A stretch of 64,000 nt of DNA, from positions 1 to 64,000 of the forward strand of contig NZ_AOFQ01000016.1 of the NCBI RefSeq assembly GCF_000495915.1. The letters are read 5' to 3'. Positions 46,480-55,795 of this stretch are shown here, piece after piece. Made by a program: the position numbers and the translations under genes. How positions within the stretch are numbered: position 1 is the stretch's first letter; the number at the start of each line of letters is the position of its first letter. This stretch comes from Stutzerimonas chloritidismutans AW-1 (GTDB taxonomy: Bacteria; Pseudomonadota; Gammaproteobacteria; Pseudomonadales; Pseudomonadaceae). Under the pieces are notes generated by a model that saw only the letters and a list, made by a program, of their open reading frames with translations, had not been told where the DNA came from and did no database searches.

Positions 46480-47709
46480 TTGCCCAGTCTCAACCTGCAG
46501 ATTCTTGTCGCGGCCTGCCTGGGTGTCGCCATCGGCTGGCTGACCGGCACACTGCCGACCGAAGCGCCCGTACGCGAGGGCGTGCTCTATGCAAGCACCC
46601 TGGCCGGGAGCATCTTCATCGGCCTGCTGAAGATGGTGCTGATCCCGCTGATCTTCACCTCCATCGTGGTCGGCGTGGCCAATCTGCAGGCGCACCATCA
46701 GGTGCACCGGGTGTGGGGCGGCGCCCTGGTCTACTTCACCCTCACCACCAGTGCGGCGATGCTGGTGGCGCTGGTCGCGGCGAACATCTTCAAGCCGGGC
46801 GCGGGGCTGTCGCTGGATCTGTTCGCCGAGGCGATGAACGACTTCGAGGCGCGTCAGCTGACGCTGCCGGAGTTCTTCCTGCACTTCTTCGCCAACCTGT
46901 TCCAGAACCCCTTCGCCGCGCTGGCCAACGGCAGCATCCTGGCCGTCGTGGTGTTCGCCATGTTCATCGGCATCGCGCTGGTGGCCGGGGGCGACCGCTA
47001 CCGCAATATCCTCGTGGTGCTGCAGGAATTTCTCGAGTTGATGATGCGCATCATCAGCTGGATCATGCGCCTGGCGCCGCTGGGCATCCTCGCGCTGCTG
47101 ATCAAGCTGGTGGCCGAGCAGGATGTGGCGCTGCTCAGCGCCGTCGGCGGCTTCATCGTGCTGGTGTTCGCCACCACGCTGTTTCACGGCATCGTGGTGC
47201 TGCCAGGCATTCTCTTCCTCACGACCGGCAAGTCGCCGCTGTGGTTTTTCCGTGGAACCCGCGAGGCGCTGATCACGGCGTTTGCCACCAGCTCCAGTGC
47301 GGCGACATTGCCGATCTCCCTGCGTTGCGCGGAGGACAACCTCAAGGTGCGCCCGGGCATCGCCGGCTTCGTGCTGCCGCTGGGCGCGACCATGAACATG
47401 GACGGCACAGCGCTCTACGAAGCGGCAGCTGCGCTGTTCGTCGCCAACCTGATGGGTATCGAGTTGAGCCTGGCGCAGCAGGCGGTGGTGTTCTTCACGG
47501 CGATGATCGCCTCGACCGGCGCGCCGGGAATTCCCAGCGCCGGCATGGTGACCATGGTGATGGTGTTGCAGGCGGTCGGCCTGCCGGCCGAGGCGGTGGC
47601 GATCCTGCTGCCGATCGACCGCCTGCTGGACACGGTGCGCACGGCGGTCAACGTCGAGGGCGACATCATCGGCAGTGTGGTGGTGCAGCGTTTCGCCGAT
47701 CGCGCCTAG
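46480..47709 (+). CDS. Dicarboxylate/amino-acid:cation symporter (DAACS family)
   Basis: This 409-residue transporter of the GltP/DctA/SstT fold has the serine-rich hairpin (ATSSSAATLP) and the NMDGTALYEA substrate/Na+ motif. It imports glutamate, aspartate or C4-dicarboxylates with H+ or Na+. The start is TTG at 46480, 9 nt after GAGGA; the frame is open further upstream, but that segment is unlike the family. Confidence 0.85.
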   Translation: MPSLNLQILVAACLGVAIGWLTGTLPTEAPVREGVLYASTLAGSIFIGLLKMVLIPLIFTSIVVGVANLQAHHQVHRVWGGALVYFTLTTSAAMLVALVAANIFKPGAGLSLDLFAEAMNDFEARQLTLPEFFLHFFANLFQNPFAALANGSILAVVVFAMFIGIALVAGGDRYRNILVVLQEFLELMMRIISWIMRLAPLGILALLIKLVAEQDVALLSAVGGFIVLVFATTLFHGIVVLPGILFLTTGKSPLWFFRGTREALITAFATSSSAATLPISLRCAEDNLKVRPGIAGFVLPLGATMNMDGTALYEAAAALFVANLMGIELSLAQQAVVFFTAMIASTGAPGIPSAGMVTMVMVLQAVGLPAEAVAILLPIDRLLDTVRTAVNVEGDIIGSVVVQRFADRA

Positions 47710-47716
47710 CGCAGCA

Positions 47717-47929
47717 TCAGGTCGACGACTCCTTGCGGGTCTTGGCGATCTGCTCCGGGTCGATGCCCCAGCATTCGTCCAGATACCAGTCCTCACCGAA
47801 CATTTCCGCCGGATGCTGGGTGCGGCCCGCGCCGTTGCCACAGGCCATCGAAGTTGCCGGGCAATAGCGGTCGCAGCCCCAGCACACACGTTCGGGGTGG
47901 GAAGGTTCGAGGGGAAATTTCTTGGCCAT
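47717..47929 (-). CDS. DUF3079 small cysteine-rich protein
   Basis: This 70-residue protein begins MAKKFPLEPSHPERVCWGCDRYC and carries CWGC, a later C-x-CG pattern and HPAE, the DUF3079 signature; it may bind a metal. A GTG start at 47965 with a GGAGG site 8 nt away is a real alternative adding 12 residues. It converges on the symporter gene with 7 bp between. Confidence 0.75.
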   Translation of the reverse strand: MAKKFPLEPSHPERVCWGCDRYCPATSMACGNGAGRTQHPAEMFGEDWYLDECWGIDPEQIAKTRKESST

Positions 47930-48117
47930 TGCGCGTGCCTTTTCTGGCGTTGTTGCAGTGGCCACAGGCTAAGCCTCCTCGCCGCCGCCAGACTTGATCA
48001 TGCTCAAGAACGACCGGTATCGGCGCACAACAACTGTATGCACATACAGATAAAGATTGCCTGAAGCGCCGTTTGTGCACATGCTTCGCGCCATCGACCG
48101 CTGCCGTCACAGCCTCC

Positions 48118-50058
48118 ATGCAACTCTATCTCTGCGAAAAACCTTCCCAGGCCCGCGACATCGCCAAGGTGCTCGGCGCCAACCGGCGTGGCGACGGCTG
48201 CCTGCAGGGCGCCGGGGTGACGGTGACCTGGTGCATCGGCCATCTGCTGGAAACCGCGCCGCCGGATGCCTATGACCCGCGCTACAAGCGCTGGGTGCTG
48301 GCCGACCTGCCGATCGTGCCGGAGCGCTGGAAGATGCTGGTCAAGCCGAAGACCGCCAGCCAGTTCAAGGCGGTCAAGCGCCTGCTCGGCGAATGCAGCG
48401 AACTGGTGATCGCCACCGACGCCGACCGCGAAGGCGAGATGATCGCCCGCGAGCTGGTCGAGCATTGCCGCTATCGCGGGCCGATCCGCCGGCTGTGGCT
48501 GTCGGCCCTGGACGATGCCTCGATCCGCAAGGCGCTGGCCGCGCTCAAACCCGGCGCCGAGACCTTCAATCTCTACCATGCCGCCCTTGGCCGCTCGCGT
48601 GCCGACTGGCTGATCGGCATGAACATGAGCCGGCTGTTCACCCTGCTCGGCCGCCAGTCCGGCTACCAGGGCGTGCTGCCGGTGGGCCGCGTGCAGACGC
48701 CAACGCTGCGTCTGGTAGTGGACCGCGACCGCAGCATCGCCGACTTCATCCCGGTGCCGTTCTGGGCCATCGATGTGCAGCTGCTCGCCGATGGCACCGC
48801 GTTCACCGCGCAATGGCAGGCGCCGGACGACCATTGCGATGACCAGGGCCGCTGCCTCGATCAGGCTCGTGCGCAGCAGGCTGCGGACGCCATGCGCAAC
48901 GCCGCCAGCGCCCGTCTGCTGAAGCTCAAGACCGAGCGTCAGCGCGAGGCCGCGCCGCTGCCGTTCGATCTCGGCACGCTGCAGGAAGTCTGCTCGAAGA
49001 AGCTCGGCCTCGGTGCCCAGGAAACCCTCGACATCGCCCAGGCGCTGTACGAAACCCACAAGCTGATCACCTACCCACGCAGCGATTGCGGCTACCTGCC
49101 GCTGAGCCAGCACGGCGAAGCCCGGGCCATCGTCGCTGCGCTGACTCAAGCCGACCCGACGCTCGCGGCGCTGCAGCCGCATCTGGACCTGTCGCGCCGC
49201 TCGCGGGCCTGGAACGACGCCAAGGTCGGCGCCCACCACGGCATCATCCCCACCGCCGCGGCGCGTGGTCTGGAACGCCTGGCCGGGCGCCCGCACGCGG
49301 TGTATGAGTTGATCCGCGCGCGCTACCTGGCGCAGTTCCTGCCCAACCACGAGTACGACCGCACCCAGGCTGACTTCGACTGCGCCGGCCAGGCGCTGCG
49401 GGCGGTGGGCAAGCGCATCGTCGAACCGGGCTGGAAACGCGCCATGCCCGAAGCGCTGGCGCCGGCACGGGGCAATCGCGAAGCAGCCGCGCCGCAGAGC
49501 CTTCCGGCATTGCAACAAGGCCAGGACTACGCGGTGGGCGAGATCACGCTCAAGGACCAGCAGACCCAGCCGCCGAAGCCTTTCACCGAAGGCGACCTGA
49601 TCAAGGCGATGAAGAGCGTCGCCAAGCTGGTGGATGACCCGCGGTTGAAACAGAAACTCAAGGACACCACCGGCATCGGCACCGAGGCGACCCGCGCCGG
49701 AATCATCCAGGGCCTGCTCGACCGCGGCTATCTGGTTCGCCAGGGCAAGGCACTGGCGGCGACGCCGGCGGCGTTCAGCCTGATCGACGCCGTGCCGCGG
49801 CCGATCGCCGATCCCGGGACTACGGCGATCTGGGAGCAGGCGCTGGACATGGTGCAGAGCGGCGAGATGCCGCTGGAAGAATTCGTCGCCAAACAGTCGG
49901 CGTGGATGAGCAAGCTGGTCGAACGTTGCGCCGGTCTGCGCATGACCATCAGCGGCCCGCCGATGGCCGCCGGCCGCGGCGGAAAACCATGGAAGAAGAA
50001 ACGCAGCGCCGCACCACGCAAACCGGCTCGCCGACGCAAGCCGGCAACCGCAGACTGA
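48118..50058 (+). CDS. topB: DNA topoisomerase III
   Basis: This type IA topoisomerase of 646 residues has an N-terminal Toprim domain (LYLCEKPSQARDIAKVLG; acidic DADREGE near residue 104), the active tyrosine Y319 in LITYPRSD, and HHGIIPT. It has a basic C-terminal tail (KPWKKKRSAAPRKPARRRK) and no zinc-finger domains. It decatenates replication and recombination intermediates. The ATG at MQLYLCEK fits the family start. Confidence 0.93.
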   Translation: MQLYLCEKPSQARDIAKVLGANRRGDGCLQGAGVTVTWCIGHLLETAPPDAYDPRYKRWVLADLPIVPERWKMLVKPKTASQFKAVKRLLGECSELVIATDADREGEMIARELVEHCRYRGPIRRLWLSALDDASIRKALAALKPGAETFNLYHAALGRSRADWLIGMNMSRLFTLLGRQSGYQGVLPVGRVQTPTLRLVVDRDRSIADFIPVPFWAIDVQLLADGTAFTAQWQAPDDHCDDQGRCLDQARAQQAADAMRNAASARLLKLKTERQREAAPLPFDLGTLQEVCSKKLGLGAQETLDIAQALYETHKLITYPRSDCGYLPLSQHGEARAIVAALTQADPTLAALQPHLDLSRRSRAWNDAKVGAHHGIIPTAAARGLERLAGRPHAVYELIRARYLAQFLPNHEYDRTQADFDCAGQALRAVGKRIVEPGWKRAMPEALAPARGNREAAAPQSLPALQQGQDYAVGEITLKDQQTQPPKPFTEGDLIKAMKSVAKLVDDPRLKQKLKDTTGIGTEATRAGIIQGLLDRGYLVRQGKALAATPAAFSLIDAVPRPIADPGTTAIWEQALDMVQSGEMPLEEFVAKQSAWMSKLVERCAGLRMTISGPPMAAGRGGKPWKKKRSAAPRKPARRRKPATAD

Positions 50059-50092
50059 GCCACAGCTCGGGGGTGGTTACTTTTCCAGACTC

Positions 50093-50138
50093 GGTAGGCG
50101 CAGCGCGGGAGCGTTCTTGACCGCGAATCGCGCCTACC
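50093..50138. repeat. Palindromic element between topB and the GreA/B-like gene
   Basis: GGTAGGCGC (50093-50101) and GCGCCTACC (50130-50138) form a perfect 9-bp stem around a 28-nt loop with partial internal pairing. It resembles a REP-type element and may also end both convergent transcripts. Confidence 0.5.
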
Positions 50139-50166
50139 CCAGACCAGCCCGAAACAAGCAGCTGCC

Positions 50167-50643
50167 CTAGTGAATCTCCAGCACCTCATAGCACTGCGGC
50201 TGGCCGTTGACCCGCAGCTCCACTTCGTCACCGATCCGGCGCCCCAGCAGCCCGTGCCCCAGCGGCGAACGCGGCGAGATCACCAGAATCTCCCGGCCTT
50301 CATGCTGCAATTTCAGCCCCGCGGCATCCGGGCCGAGGAAGAACCAGCGTTCGACGCCATCGTGCTCCAGGCAAAGCAGCGCTCCGACCCGCACGTACTC
50401 GTCCGAGCCGATGGTCGGATGCAGGTTGCGGTAGGCGGCCAGCGCTGTCTCGATCTCGTGCAGACGTCGTCTTTGCCCGTCGGCGAGGTAGGCCGCTTCC
50501 AGGCCACGGGTGTCGTACTTGTTCTCGGCCTTGCTCTCGGCATGGGTGGCGGCCTCGTGGGTCGCGGCGAGCACGGTCCTGGCGACCTCGCGGTCGGCTT
50601 CGAGGGTGGCGATGATCTGCTGCTGAAGGGCGGTCTTGTTCAT
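50167..50643 (-). CDS. GreA/GreB-family transcription factor
   Basis: This 158-residue protein has a helical N-terminus (coiled-coil finger) and the C-terminal FKBP-like domain with SPLGHGLLGRRIGDEVEL, the GreA/B signature. It is shorter in the finger than true GreA/B and lacks their usual acidic tip, so it may bind RNA polymerase without cleavage stimulation (Rnk/TraR-like behaviour). It overlaps the upstream hydrolase gene by 4 nt. Confidence 0.8.
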   Translation of the reverse strand: MNKTALQQQIIATLEADREVARTVLAATHEAATHAESKAENKYDTRGLEAAYLADGQRRRLHEIETALAAYRNLHPTIGSDEYVRVGALLCLEHDGVERWFFLGPDAAGLKLQHEGREILVISPRSPLGHGLLGRRIGDEVELRVNGQPQCYEVLEIH

Positions 50644-51596
50644 GGGCCAGGCTTATAGCCCGACGGCGCGCCGAAGGGAATGGCTGCGTCGCTGTTCGGC
50701 GCTGCACCCGCCTCGATGACCGCATCGGCCAGCCAGGGATTGCGGCCCTCGGCGATCCACTCCAGCGTCTCGCGCCAGAAACCGTTGCGATGCCGATCAT
50801 GGAACAGGCCGAAATGGCCGATGCGCTCGAAGCCCAGCGCACGCGGGTTGAGCTGCACCAGCTGGCGCGGACTGTTGCGAAAGTAGCCCAGCCCGCGGCG
50901 CATGGCGGCCGGCGTGGCGAACTCGTCGTCACTGGTGCTGACCGCGAGGATCGGCGCGCGAATCGCGGCGAAGCGGCTAAACAGCAGTTCGTGTTCGTCA
51001 GGCGGGTAGCTGTCTTCCAGGCGCGCGCCGCGCCGGGACCATTCCAGCGCGACGCCCGCCGGCAGATCCTCCAGCCAGCCGAAGCGCCGGCCGGGAAAAT
51101 AGCCAGACAGCCGGGTAACCGCGGGCATGAACAGGTGCCATTTGGCGTACATACGCAGGCGCTGATCAGCGGCGTAGTCGCGCCAGTAGGCGTACTGCCC
51201 GGCCACGTTGAGGTAGCGGTCCACCCCGCTGGCGGCTTCGGCAAAGCCCGGCATGAAGCCACCGGCGCTATGCCCCACTGCAACCAGCAGCCCGTGCGGA
51301 TCACGCTCACGCATATAGCGCACCGCGGCATCGAAGTCATACTCGCCCCAGTCGCGCCAGCGCATCCGCATGTCGCGCAGGCGCTGCGGCCGCGAGCCGC
51401 CGATGCCGCGAAAGTCGTAGGTCAGTGCAGTAAAACCGTGCTCAGTGAGAAAGCTCGCGTAGCGTGCGTAATAGCGCGACAGCACCCCGGTGGCGCAGCT
51501 GATGATCACCGCGCCGCGCTCGGCGCCTGCCGGCCGCCACAGCTGCGCGGCGAGGGTGAAACCATCGGTGCAGTGCAGGGCAACGGACTCGGGCAT
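50640..51596 (-). CDS. Alpha/beta hydrolase
   Basis: This hydrolase of about 318 residues has nucleophile S110 in GHSAGG and a late His (IGHFGLFHDRH). It belongs to the 'predicted alpha/beta hydrolase' group with the YDFRGIGGS block. The start at MPESVALH is preferred over the in-frame upstream ATG. The 4-nt overlap with the GreA/B-like gene means coupled translation; the functional link is unclear. Confidence 0.82.
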   Translation of the reverse strand: MPESVALHCTDGFTLAAQLWRPAGAERGAVIISCATGVLSRYYARYASFLTEHGFTALTYDFRGIGGSRPQRLRDMRMRWRDWGEYDFDAAVRYMRERDPHGLLVAVGHSAGGFMPGFAEAASGVDRYLNVAGQYAYWRDYAADQRLRMYAKWHLFMPAVTRLSGYFPGRRFGWLEDLPAGVALEWSRRGARLEDSYPPDEHELLFSRFAAIRAPILAVSTSDDEFATPAAMRRGLGYFRNSPRQLVQLNPRALGFERIGHFGLFHDRHRNGFWRETLEWIAEGRNPWLADAVIEAGAAPNSDAAIPFGAPSGYKPGP

Positions 51597-51825
51597 GGCA
51601 AGGACCTTTCGAATTGTTGTGCCGCCACCTTGCCCCGCAGCGCACATTTTTGCCATAACCTGCCGGCACCTTTGCGCAGCGACCGCAGTCTGTTTATGAC
51701 AGCCGCATTACCACTGCAGCCAGGTGGCCTGCAGCGCAATACCTCATCCTGGTTTCCACTGGCATTACCGCCCCGAACCAAGGCGCCGACGCGCTGCGGG
51801 TTCCTGGCGGCTTGGAGAAAAGTTC

Positions 51826-53673
51826 ATGACCGGCGAACAGCTGATCGTCTTTGGCGTACTGGCGGCAACGCTGGTGCTGTTCGTATGGAATCGCTGGCGC
51901 TACGACCTGGTCGCCCTCGGCGCGCTGCTCGCCTGCGCATTGACCGGCGTCGTGCCGGCGGACGAGGTGTTCTCCGGCATCGGCCATCCCGCCGTGATCT
52001 CGGTGGCCGCGGTGCTGGTCCTCAGCCGTGGCCTGCTCAACGCCGGCGTGGTGGATTCCGTAGCACGGCGGCTGATGCAGGTCGGCGAACGCCCATGGGC
52101 GCAGGTCGCCGCACTGACCGGAATCGTCGCGCTCAGCTCGGGCTTCATGAACAACGTCGGCGCGCTGGCGCTGTTCATGCCGGTGGCGATCTGGATGTCG
52201 CGCCAGAGCGGGCGCTCACCGTCGTATCTGCTGATGCCACTGGCGTTCGGCTCGTTGCTCGGCGGCACTCTGACGCTGATCGGCACCCCGCCGAACCTGA
52301 TCATCGCCGGTTATCGCGCCGAGGCTGGCGAGGCACCGTTCGGCATGTTCGCCTTTCTCCCGGTGGGCGCTGCGGTGACCGTCGCCGGCGTGCTGTTTAT
52401 CGCCCTGCTCGGCTGGCGGCTGGTGCCGCGGCGACAGGAACAGGAAGGCAACGGCGATTTGTTCGAGATCAGCGCCTACCTCACCGAAGTGCGGGTACCG
52501 GAAAGCTGCAAATACGCCGGACGCACGCTGCACGCGCTGATCAATGCGGTGGAGGACGAAGCCGATGTGCAGGTGATCGCCCTGGTGCGCGGCGATGAGC
52601 GCCAGCGCATGCCCTCGACCTACGAGGTGCTGCGCGAGGGCGACATCCTGCTGGTGGAGGCCGACTCGGACAGCCTCAAGGCGCTGCTCGACGTCACCGG
52701 CGTTGCGCTGGCGGCCCATGTCGACGAGCAGGAGGAGAAAGCACAGAAAGAGCAGGAGGCCGCCGAGCAGGCGGTCGAAGACGAGAAGACCGAGAAGAAT
52801 CACAAGAGCCGGCACGGTGAGCTGACCCTGGCCGAAGCCATCGTCTCCCCCGGATCGATACTGGTGGGCACGACCGCCAGCGGCCTCGACCTGCGCGAGC
52901 GCCACGGCGTCAACGTGCTGGCCGTCGCCCGCCAGGGGCAGCGGCTGCGCCAGCGCCTCGGCAAGATTCGCTTTGCTAGCGGCGACATCCTGCTGTTGCA
53001 AGCCCGCGAGGACGCGCTGCAGTCGAGCCTGAACAGCCTGGGCTGCCTGCCGCTGGCGTCCCGCGGGCTGAGCATCACCACACCGCGTAACGTGCTGCTG
53101 GCCAGTGCCATCTTCGCCATCACGCTGGCCTGTATTGCCTTCGGCCTGGTGCCGGCAGCCACCGCGCTGGTCACCGGCGCGCTGGTGATGATCCTGGTCG
53201 GGCTGATTCCCGTGGGCCGCATTTACGACAGCATCGACATGCCGGTCATCGTGCTGGTCGCGGCGATGTTACCGGTCGGCGAGGCGCTGGAAAGCAGCGG
53301 AGGCTCGCAGCTGATTGCCGAAACCCTGCTGGAACTGGGCCAGTCGTTGCCAGCGGCGGCGACACTGGCGCTGCTGATGGTGGCAGTGATGCTGATCTCC
53401 AACGTGGTCAACAACGCCGCGGCGGCAGTGCTCGCCGCACCCGTGGCGATCAGCCTGGCACGTGGGATGGACGTCTCGGCTGATCCGTTCCTGATGGCCG
53501 TGGCGATCGGTGCCTCCTGTGCCTTCCTGACGCCCATCGGGCATCAGTCAAACACGCTGGTGATGGCACCGGGCGGCTACCGCTTCGGCGACTACTGGCG
53601 GCTGGGCCTGCCGCTGTCGATTCTGGTGGTGCTCTGCGCCGTACCGGCGATTCTCTGGATCTGGCCGCTATGA
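51826..53673 (+). CDS. SLC13-family permease with two TrkA_C (RCK_C) domains
   Basis: This 615-residue protein of the divalent anion:Na+ symporter (CitT/ArsB-like) family has about 11 membrane segments, with SGFMNNVGALALFMP and SNVVNNAAAAV motifs in the two halves. A cytosolic middle has two RCK_C domains (about 215-300 and 335-420). The two RCK_C domains are joined by a very charged linker (about 298-328, rich in E, K and Q). Substrate is probably sulfate or a dicarboxylate. The start follows GGAG at MTGEQL. Confidence 0.87.
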   Translation: MTGEQLIVFGVLAATLVLFVWNRWRYDLVALGALLACALTGVVPADEVFSGIGHPAVISVAAVLVLSRGLLNAGVVDSVARRLMQVGERPWAQVAALTGIVALSSGFMNNVGALALFMPVAIWMSRQSGRSPSYLLMPLAFGSLLGGTLTLIGTPPNLIIAGYRAEAGEAPFGMFAFLPVGAAVTVAGVLFIALLGWRLVPRRQEQEGNGDLFEISAYLTEVRVPESCKYAGRTLHALINAVEDEADVQVIALVRGDERQRMPSTYEVLREGDILLVEADSDSLKALLDVTGVALAAHVDEQEEKAQKEQEAAEQAVEDEKTEKNHKSRHGELTLAEAIVSPGSILVGTTASGLDLRERHGVNVLAVARQGQRLRQRLGKIRFASGDILLLQAREDALQSSLNSLGCLPLASRGLSITTPRNVLLASAIFAITLACIAFGLVPAATALVTGALVMILVGLIPVGRIYDSIDMPVIVLVAAMLPVGEALESSGGSQLIAETLLELGQSLPAAATLALLMVAVMLISNVVNNAAAAVLAAPVAISLARGMDVSADPFLMAVAIGASCAFLTPIGHQSNTLVMAPGGYRFGDYWRLGLPLSILVVLCAVPAILWIWPL

Positions 53674-53883
53674 GCAGCCAGTGGCACCGGTGCCCAGCGT
53701 CCGCGGGCGCTCAGACTACTACCAAGGCGGAAGGGAAATTAGCCCATTGAGCAATGGCAGTACACGCAGACAGATCCGACGATGGCTGCCAGAATCGCGT
53801 CGACCTGACGATGCGCAGCGCGCGGTGTCAGGCGAAACGGCATACCCTGCTTTGCGTGCGACGCCTGCAACACGAGATCGCTG

Positions 53884-54240
53884 ATGATCCGCCAACGCCT
53901 CAAGACCCCGCTGGTATCCGCACTGCTCATCGCCATGCTGATGGGCTGGGGCGGCCATGCGCTGTCGTGGCTGAACGGCGCGGCTCAGCACGGTGCTGAC
54001 GCCCACTGGCACGACGATCACCATCATCACGCTCCCAGCCATGAATGGCAGCCCGGCAACTGCACGCTGTGCCAGCTGCAACACGTGCACGCGCTTGGCG
54101 ATCACATCCACGAAACACCCCATCCCATGCTTCAGCTCAGCCTGTCTGCGCAGCCCGAGCGCGCCGACCTGCCAGCCTGGCCACGGCGCGCGCTGCCTGA
54201 AGGGCCGGTGTCACGCATCGAGCGCCCACCTCGCGCCTGA
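53884..54240 (+). CDS. Histidine-rich small exported protein
   Basis: This 118-residue protein has an N-terminal hydrophobic stretch (about 9-25), a histidine-rich segment (HWHDDHHHH) and a C-x2-C pair amid further histidines (CTLCQLQHVHALGDHIHE). It looks like a periplasmic metal-binding protein of the DUF2946-like kind that accompanies metal uptake. The HupE/UreJ-like gene follows 57 bp later. Zinc, nickel or cobalt are possible ligands. Confidence 0.65.
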   Translation: MIRQRLKTPLVSALLIAMLMGWGGHALSWLNGAAQHGADAHWHDDHHHHAPSHEWQPGNCTLCQLQHVHALGDHIHETPHPMLQLSLSAQPERADLPAWPRRALPEGPVSRIERPPRA

Positions 54241-54247
54241 TCCTGCT

Positions 54248-54261
54248 GCGACCGCGGTCGC
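54248..54261. promoter_or_regulatory. 14-bp perfect palindrome between the His-rich and HupE-like genes
   Basis: GCGACCGCGGTCGC lies 7 bp after the His-rich gene's stop. It may be an attenuating stem or a binding site; it does not match a Zur or NikR consensus that I recall. Confidence 0.3.
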
Positions 54262-54297
54262 CTCAGGCGACTCTTTTCACCAGCTCAGGACCATTCC

Positions 54298-55029
54298 ATG
54301 CATTCGCAATCCCTGCGCGGGCTCGCTGCGTTTTACGCACGCCTGCGCCACCCGCTGCTGCCGGTTTTCGGCATGCTGCTGTTCTTCCTCGTGCCCGACG
54401 CACTCGCCCATGGCGTGGCCGAAGGCGACAAGGGCTTCATCCAGGAAAGCTCCGGCGTGATGCTGCTGCCGTTCGTCTACCTCGGCGCCAAGCACATGAT
54501 CACCGGCTACGACCACCTGCTGTTCCTTTTCGGGGTGATCTTCTTCCTCTACCGACTCAAGGACGTCGGGCTCTACGTCACCCTGTTCGCAGTGGGCCAC
54601 TCGGTCACCCTGCTGCTCGGCGTGCTGATGGAGATCAGCATCAGCGCCTATCTGATCGACGCCATCATCGGTTTCTCGGTCGTCTACAAGGCACTGGACA
54701 ACCTCGGCGCCTTTCAACGCTGGTTCGGCTATCAGCCCGATACCCGCGCCGCGACGCTGGTGTTCGGCCTGATCCATGGCTTCGGCCTGGCGACCAAGAT
54801 TCTCGAATACGAGATTGCCGCCGATGGCCTGATCGCCAACCTGATCGCCTTCAACGTCGGCGTCGAGATCGGCCAGCTGCTGGCGCTGAGCGCCATCCTC
54901 ATTGCCATGGGCTACTGGCGGCGCACCGCCGGCTTCTGGCGCCACGCCTACACCGCCAACGTCGCCATGATGAGCGCCGGTTTCCTGCTGATGGGCTACC
55001 AGCTCACCGGCCTGGCCCTGTCTTCGTAA
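54298..55029 (+). CDS. HupE/UreJ-type metal permease-like protein
   Basis: This 243-residue inner-membrane protein with about seven segments has the HupE/UreJ motifs ITGYDHLLFL (near 64-73) and LIHGFGLA. Relatives transport nickel or cobalt. It is flanked by the His-rich protein upstream and an anchor protein 12 bp downstream. No urease or hydrogenase gene is present in this window. Confidence 0.8.
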   Translation: MHSQSLRGLAAFYARLRHPLLPVFGMLLFFLVPDALAHGVAEGDKGFIQESSGVMLLPFVYLGAKHMITGYDHLLFLFGVIFFLYRLKDVGLYVTLFAVGHSVTLLLGVLMEISISAYLIDAIIGFSVVYKALDNLGAFQRWFGYQPDTRAATLVFGLIHGFGLATKILEYEIAADGLIANLIAFNVGVEIGQLLALSAILIAMGYWRRTAGFWRHAYTANVAMMSAGFLLMGYQLTGLALSS

Positions 55030-55041
55030 GGAATTTGCCCC

Positions 55042-55722
55042 ATGTACAACAACCAACGTCCCGACCTGAGCGAGCTGCCTAGCAGCGGCCAGCTGCTGCG
55101 CTCCACCCTCATCGCCCTGATCGCCGCCGGCGTGCTGCTGGTAACCGTGGTGATGCCCGCCGAGTACGCCATCGATCCGACCGGTGCCGGCCGACTGCTG
55201 GGCCTGACCCAGATGGGCGAGCTGAAGCAGACCCTGGCCGAGGAAGCCGCGACCGAAGCGCAGCCGCCGGCCGAAGCCGCTCCAGCCGAACCTGCCGCAA
55301 CAACGCCGGACAAGGATGAACCGGTGGCGGCACAGGCCGAGCCAGCCCCGGCGGCAGCGCCAACGCCTGCGCAACCGGAGCCACCAAAAGTCGCCACCCA
55401 GCAGCACGAGGTGAACCTGACACTCAAGCCCAACCAGGCCACCGAGATCAAGCTGGAAATGAAGGAAGGCGCCAAGGCGAACTTCCACTGGACGGCCAAT
55501 GGCGGGCGCCTCAACTACGACACCCACGGCGATCCCTACAAGGCACCGAAAGGCTTCTACCATGGCTATGGCAAGGGCAAGAATGCGCCTGAGCTGCAGG
55601 GTGAACTGGTCGCCGCGTTCGACGGCAAGCACGGCTGGTTCTGGCGAAACCGCACCAACGAGACGGTGAAACTCACTCTGCGCACCGATGGCGAATACAT
55701 CACCATCGAACAGGTGTTCTGA
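55042..55722 (+). CDS. Single-pass membrane anchor protein with Pro/Ala/Glu-rich linker
   Basis: This 226-residue protein has one transmembrane segment (about 22-41), a long low-complexity Pro/Ala/Glu stretch (about 68-120) and a C-terminal globular domain with GYGKGKNAPE. It matches the 'transmembrane anchor protein' often found next to HupE/UreJ-like genes in pseudomonads. The domain is likely periplasmic. Function unknown; a role in metal uptake is inferred from context. Confidence 0.7.
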   Translation: MYNNQRPDLSELPSSGQLLRSTLIALIAAGVLLVTVVMPAEYAIDPTGAGRLLGLTQMGELKQTLAEEAATEAQPPAEAAPAEPAATTPDKDEPVAAQAEPAPAAAPTPAQPEPPKVATQQHEVNLTLKPNQATEIKLEMKEGAKANFHWTANGGRLNYDTHGDPYKAPKGFYHGYGKGKNAPELQGELVAAFDGKHGWFWRNRTNETVKLTLRTDGEYITIEQVF

Positions 55723-55743
55723 GTTTCGTTTTCGGCGTAACCA

Positions 55744-55777
55744 CCGCAGCACTGGCCAAACTCGGCCAGGGCTGCGG
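55744..55777 (+). terminator. Strong stem-loop before the DUF3147 gene
   Basis: A 7-bp and a 6-bp stem stack across one mismatch (55744-55750/55771-55777 and 55752-55757/55764-55769) with a 6-nt loop. It lies between the anchor gene and the DUF3147 gene and can act as terminator or attenuator. No T-run follows. Confidence 0.5.
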
Positions 55778-55795
55778 CTCGTACGGGAGAAACCC

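Noticed and set aside
46456..47889. 477-codon antisense frame across the DAACS symporter
   Set aside because: It is His/Gln/Arg-rich, typical of an antisense shadow, and the symporter motifs lie on the other strand.
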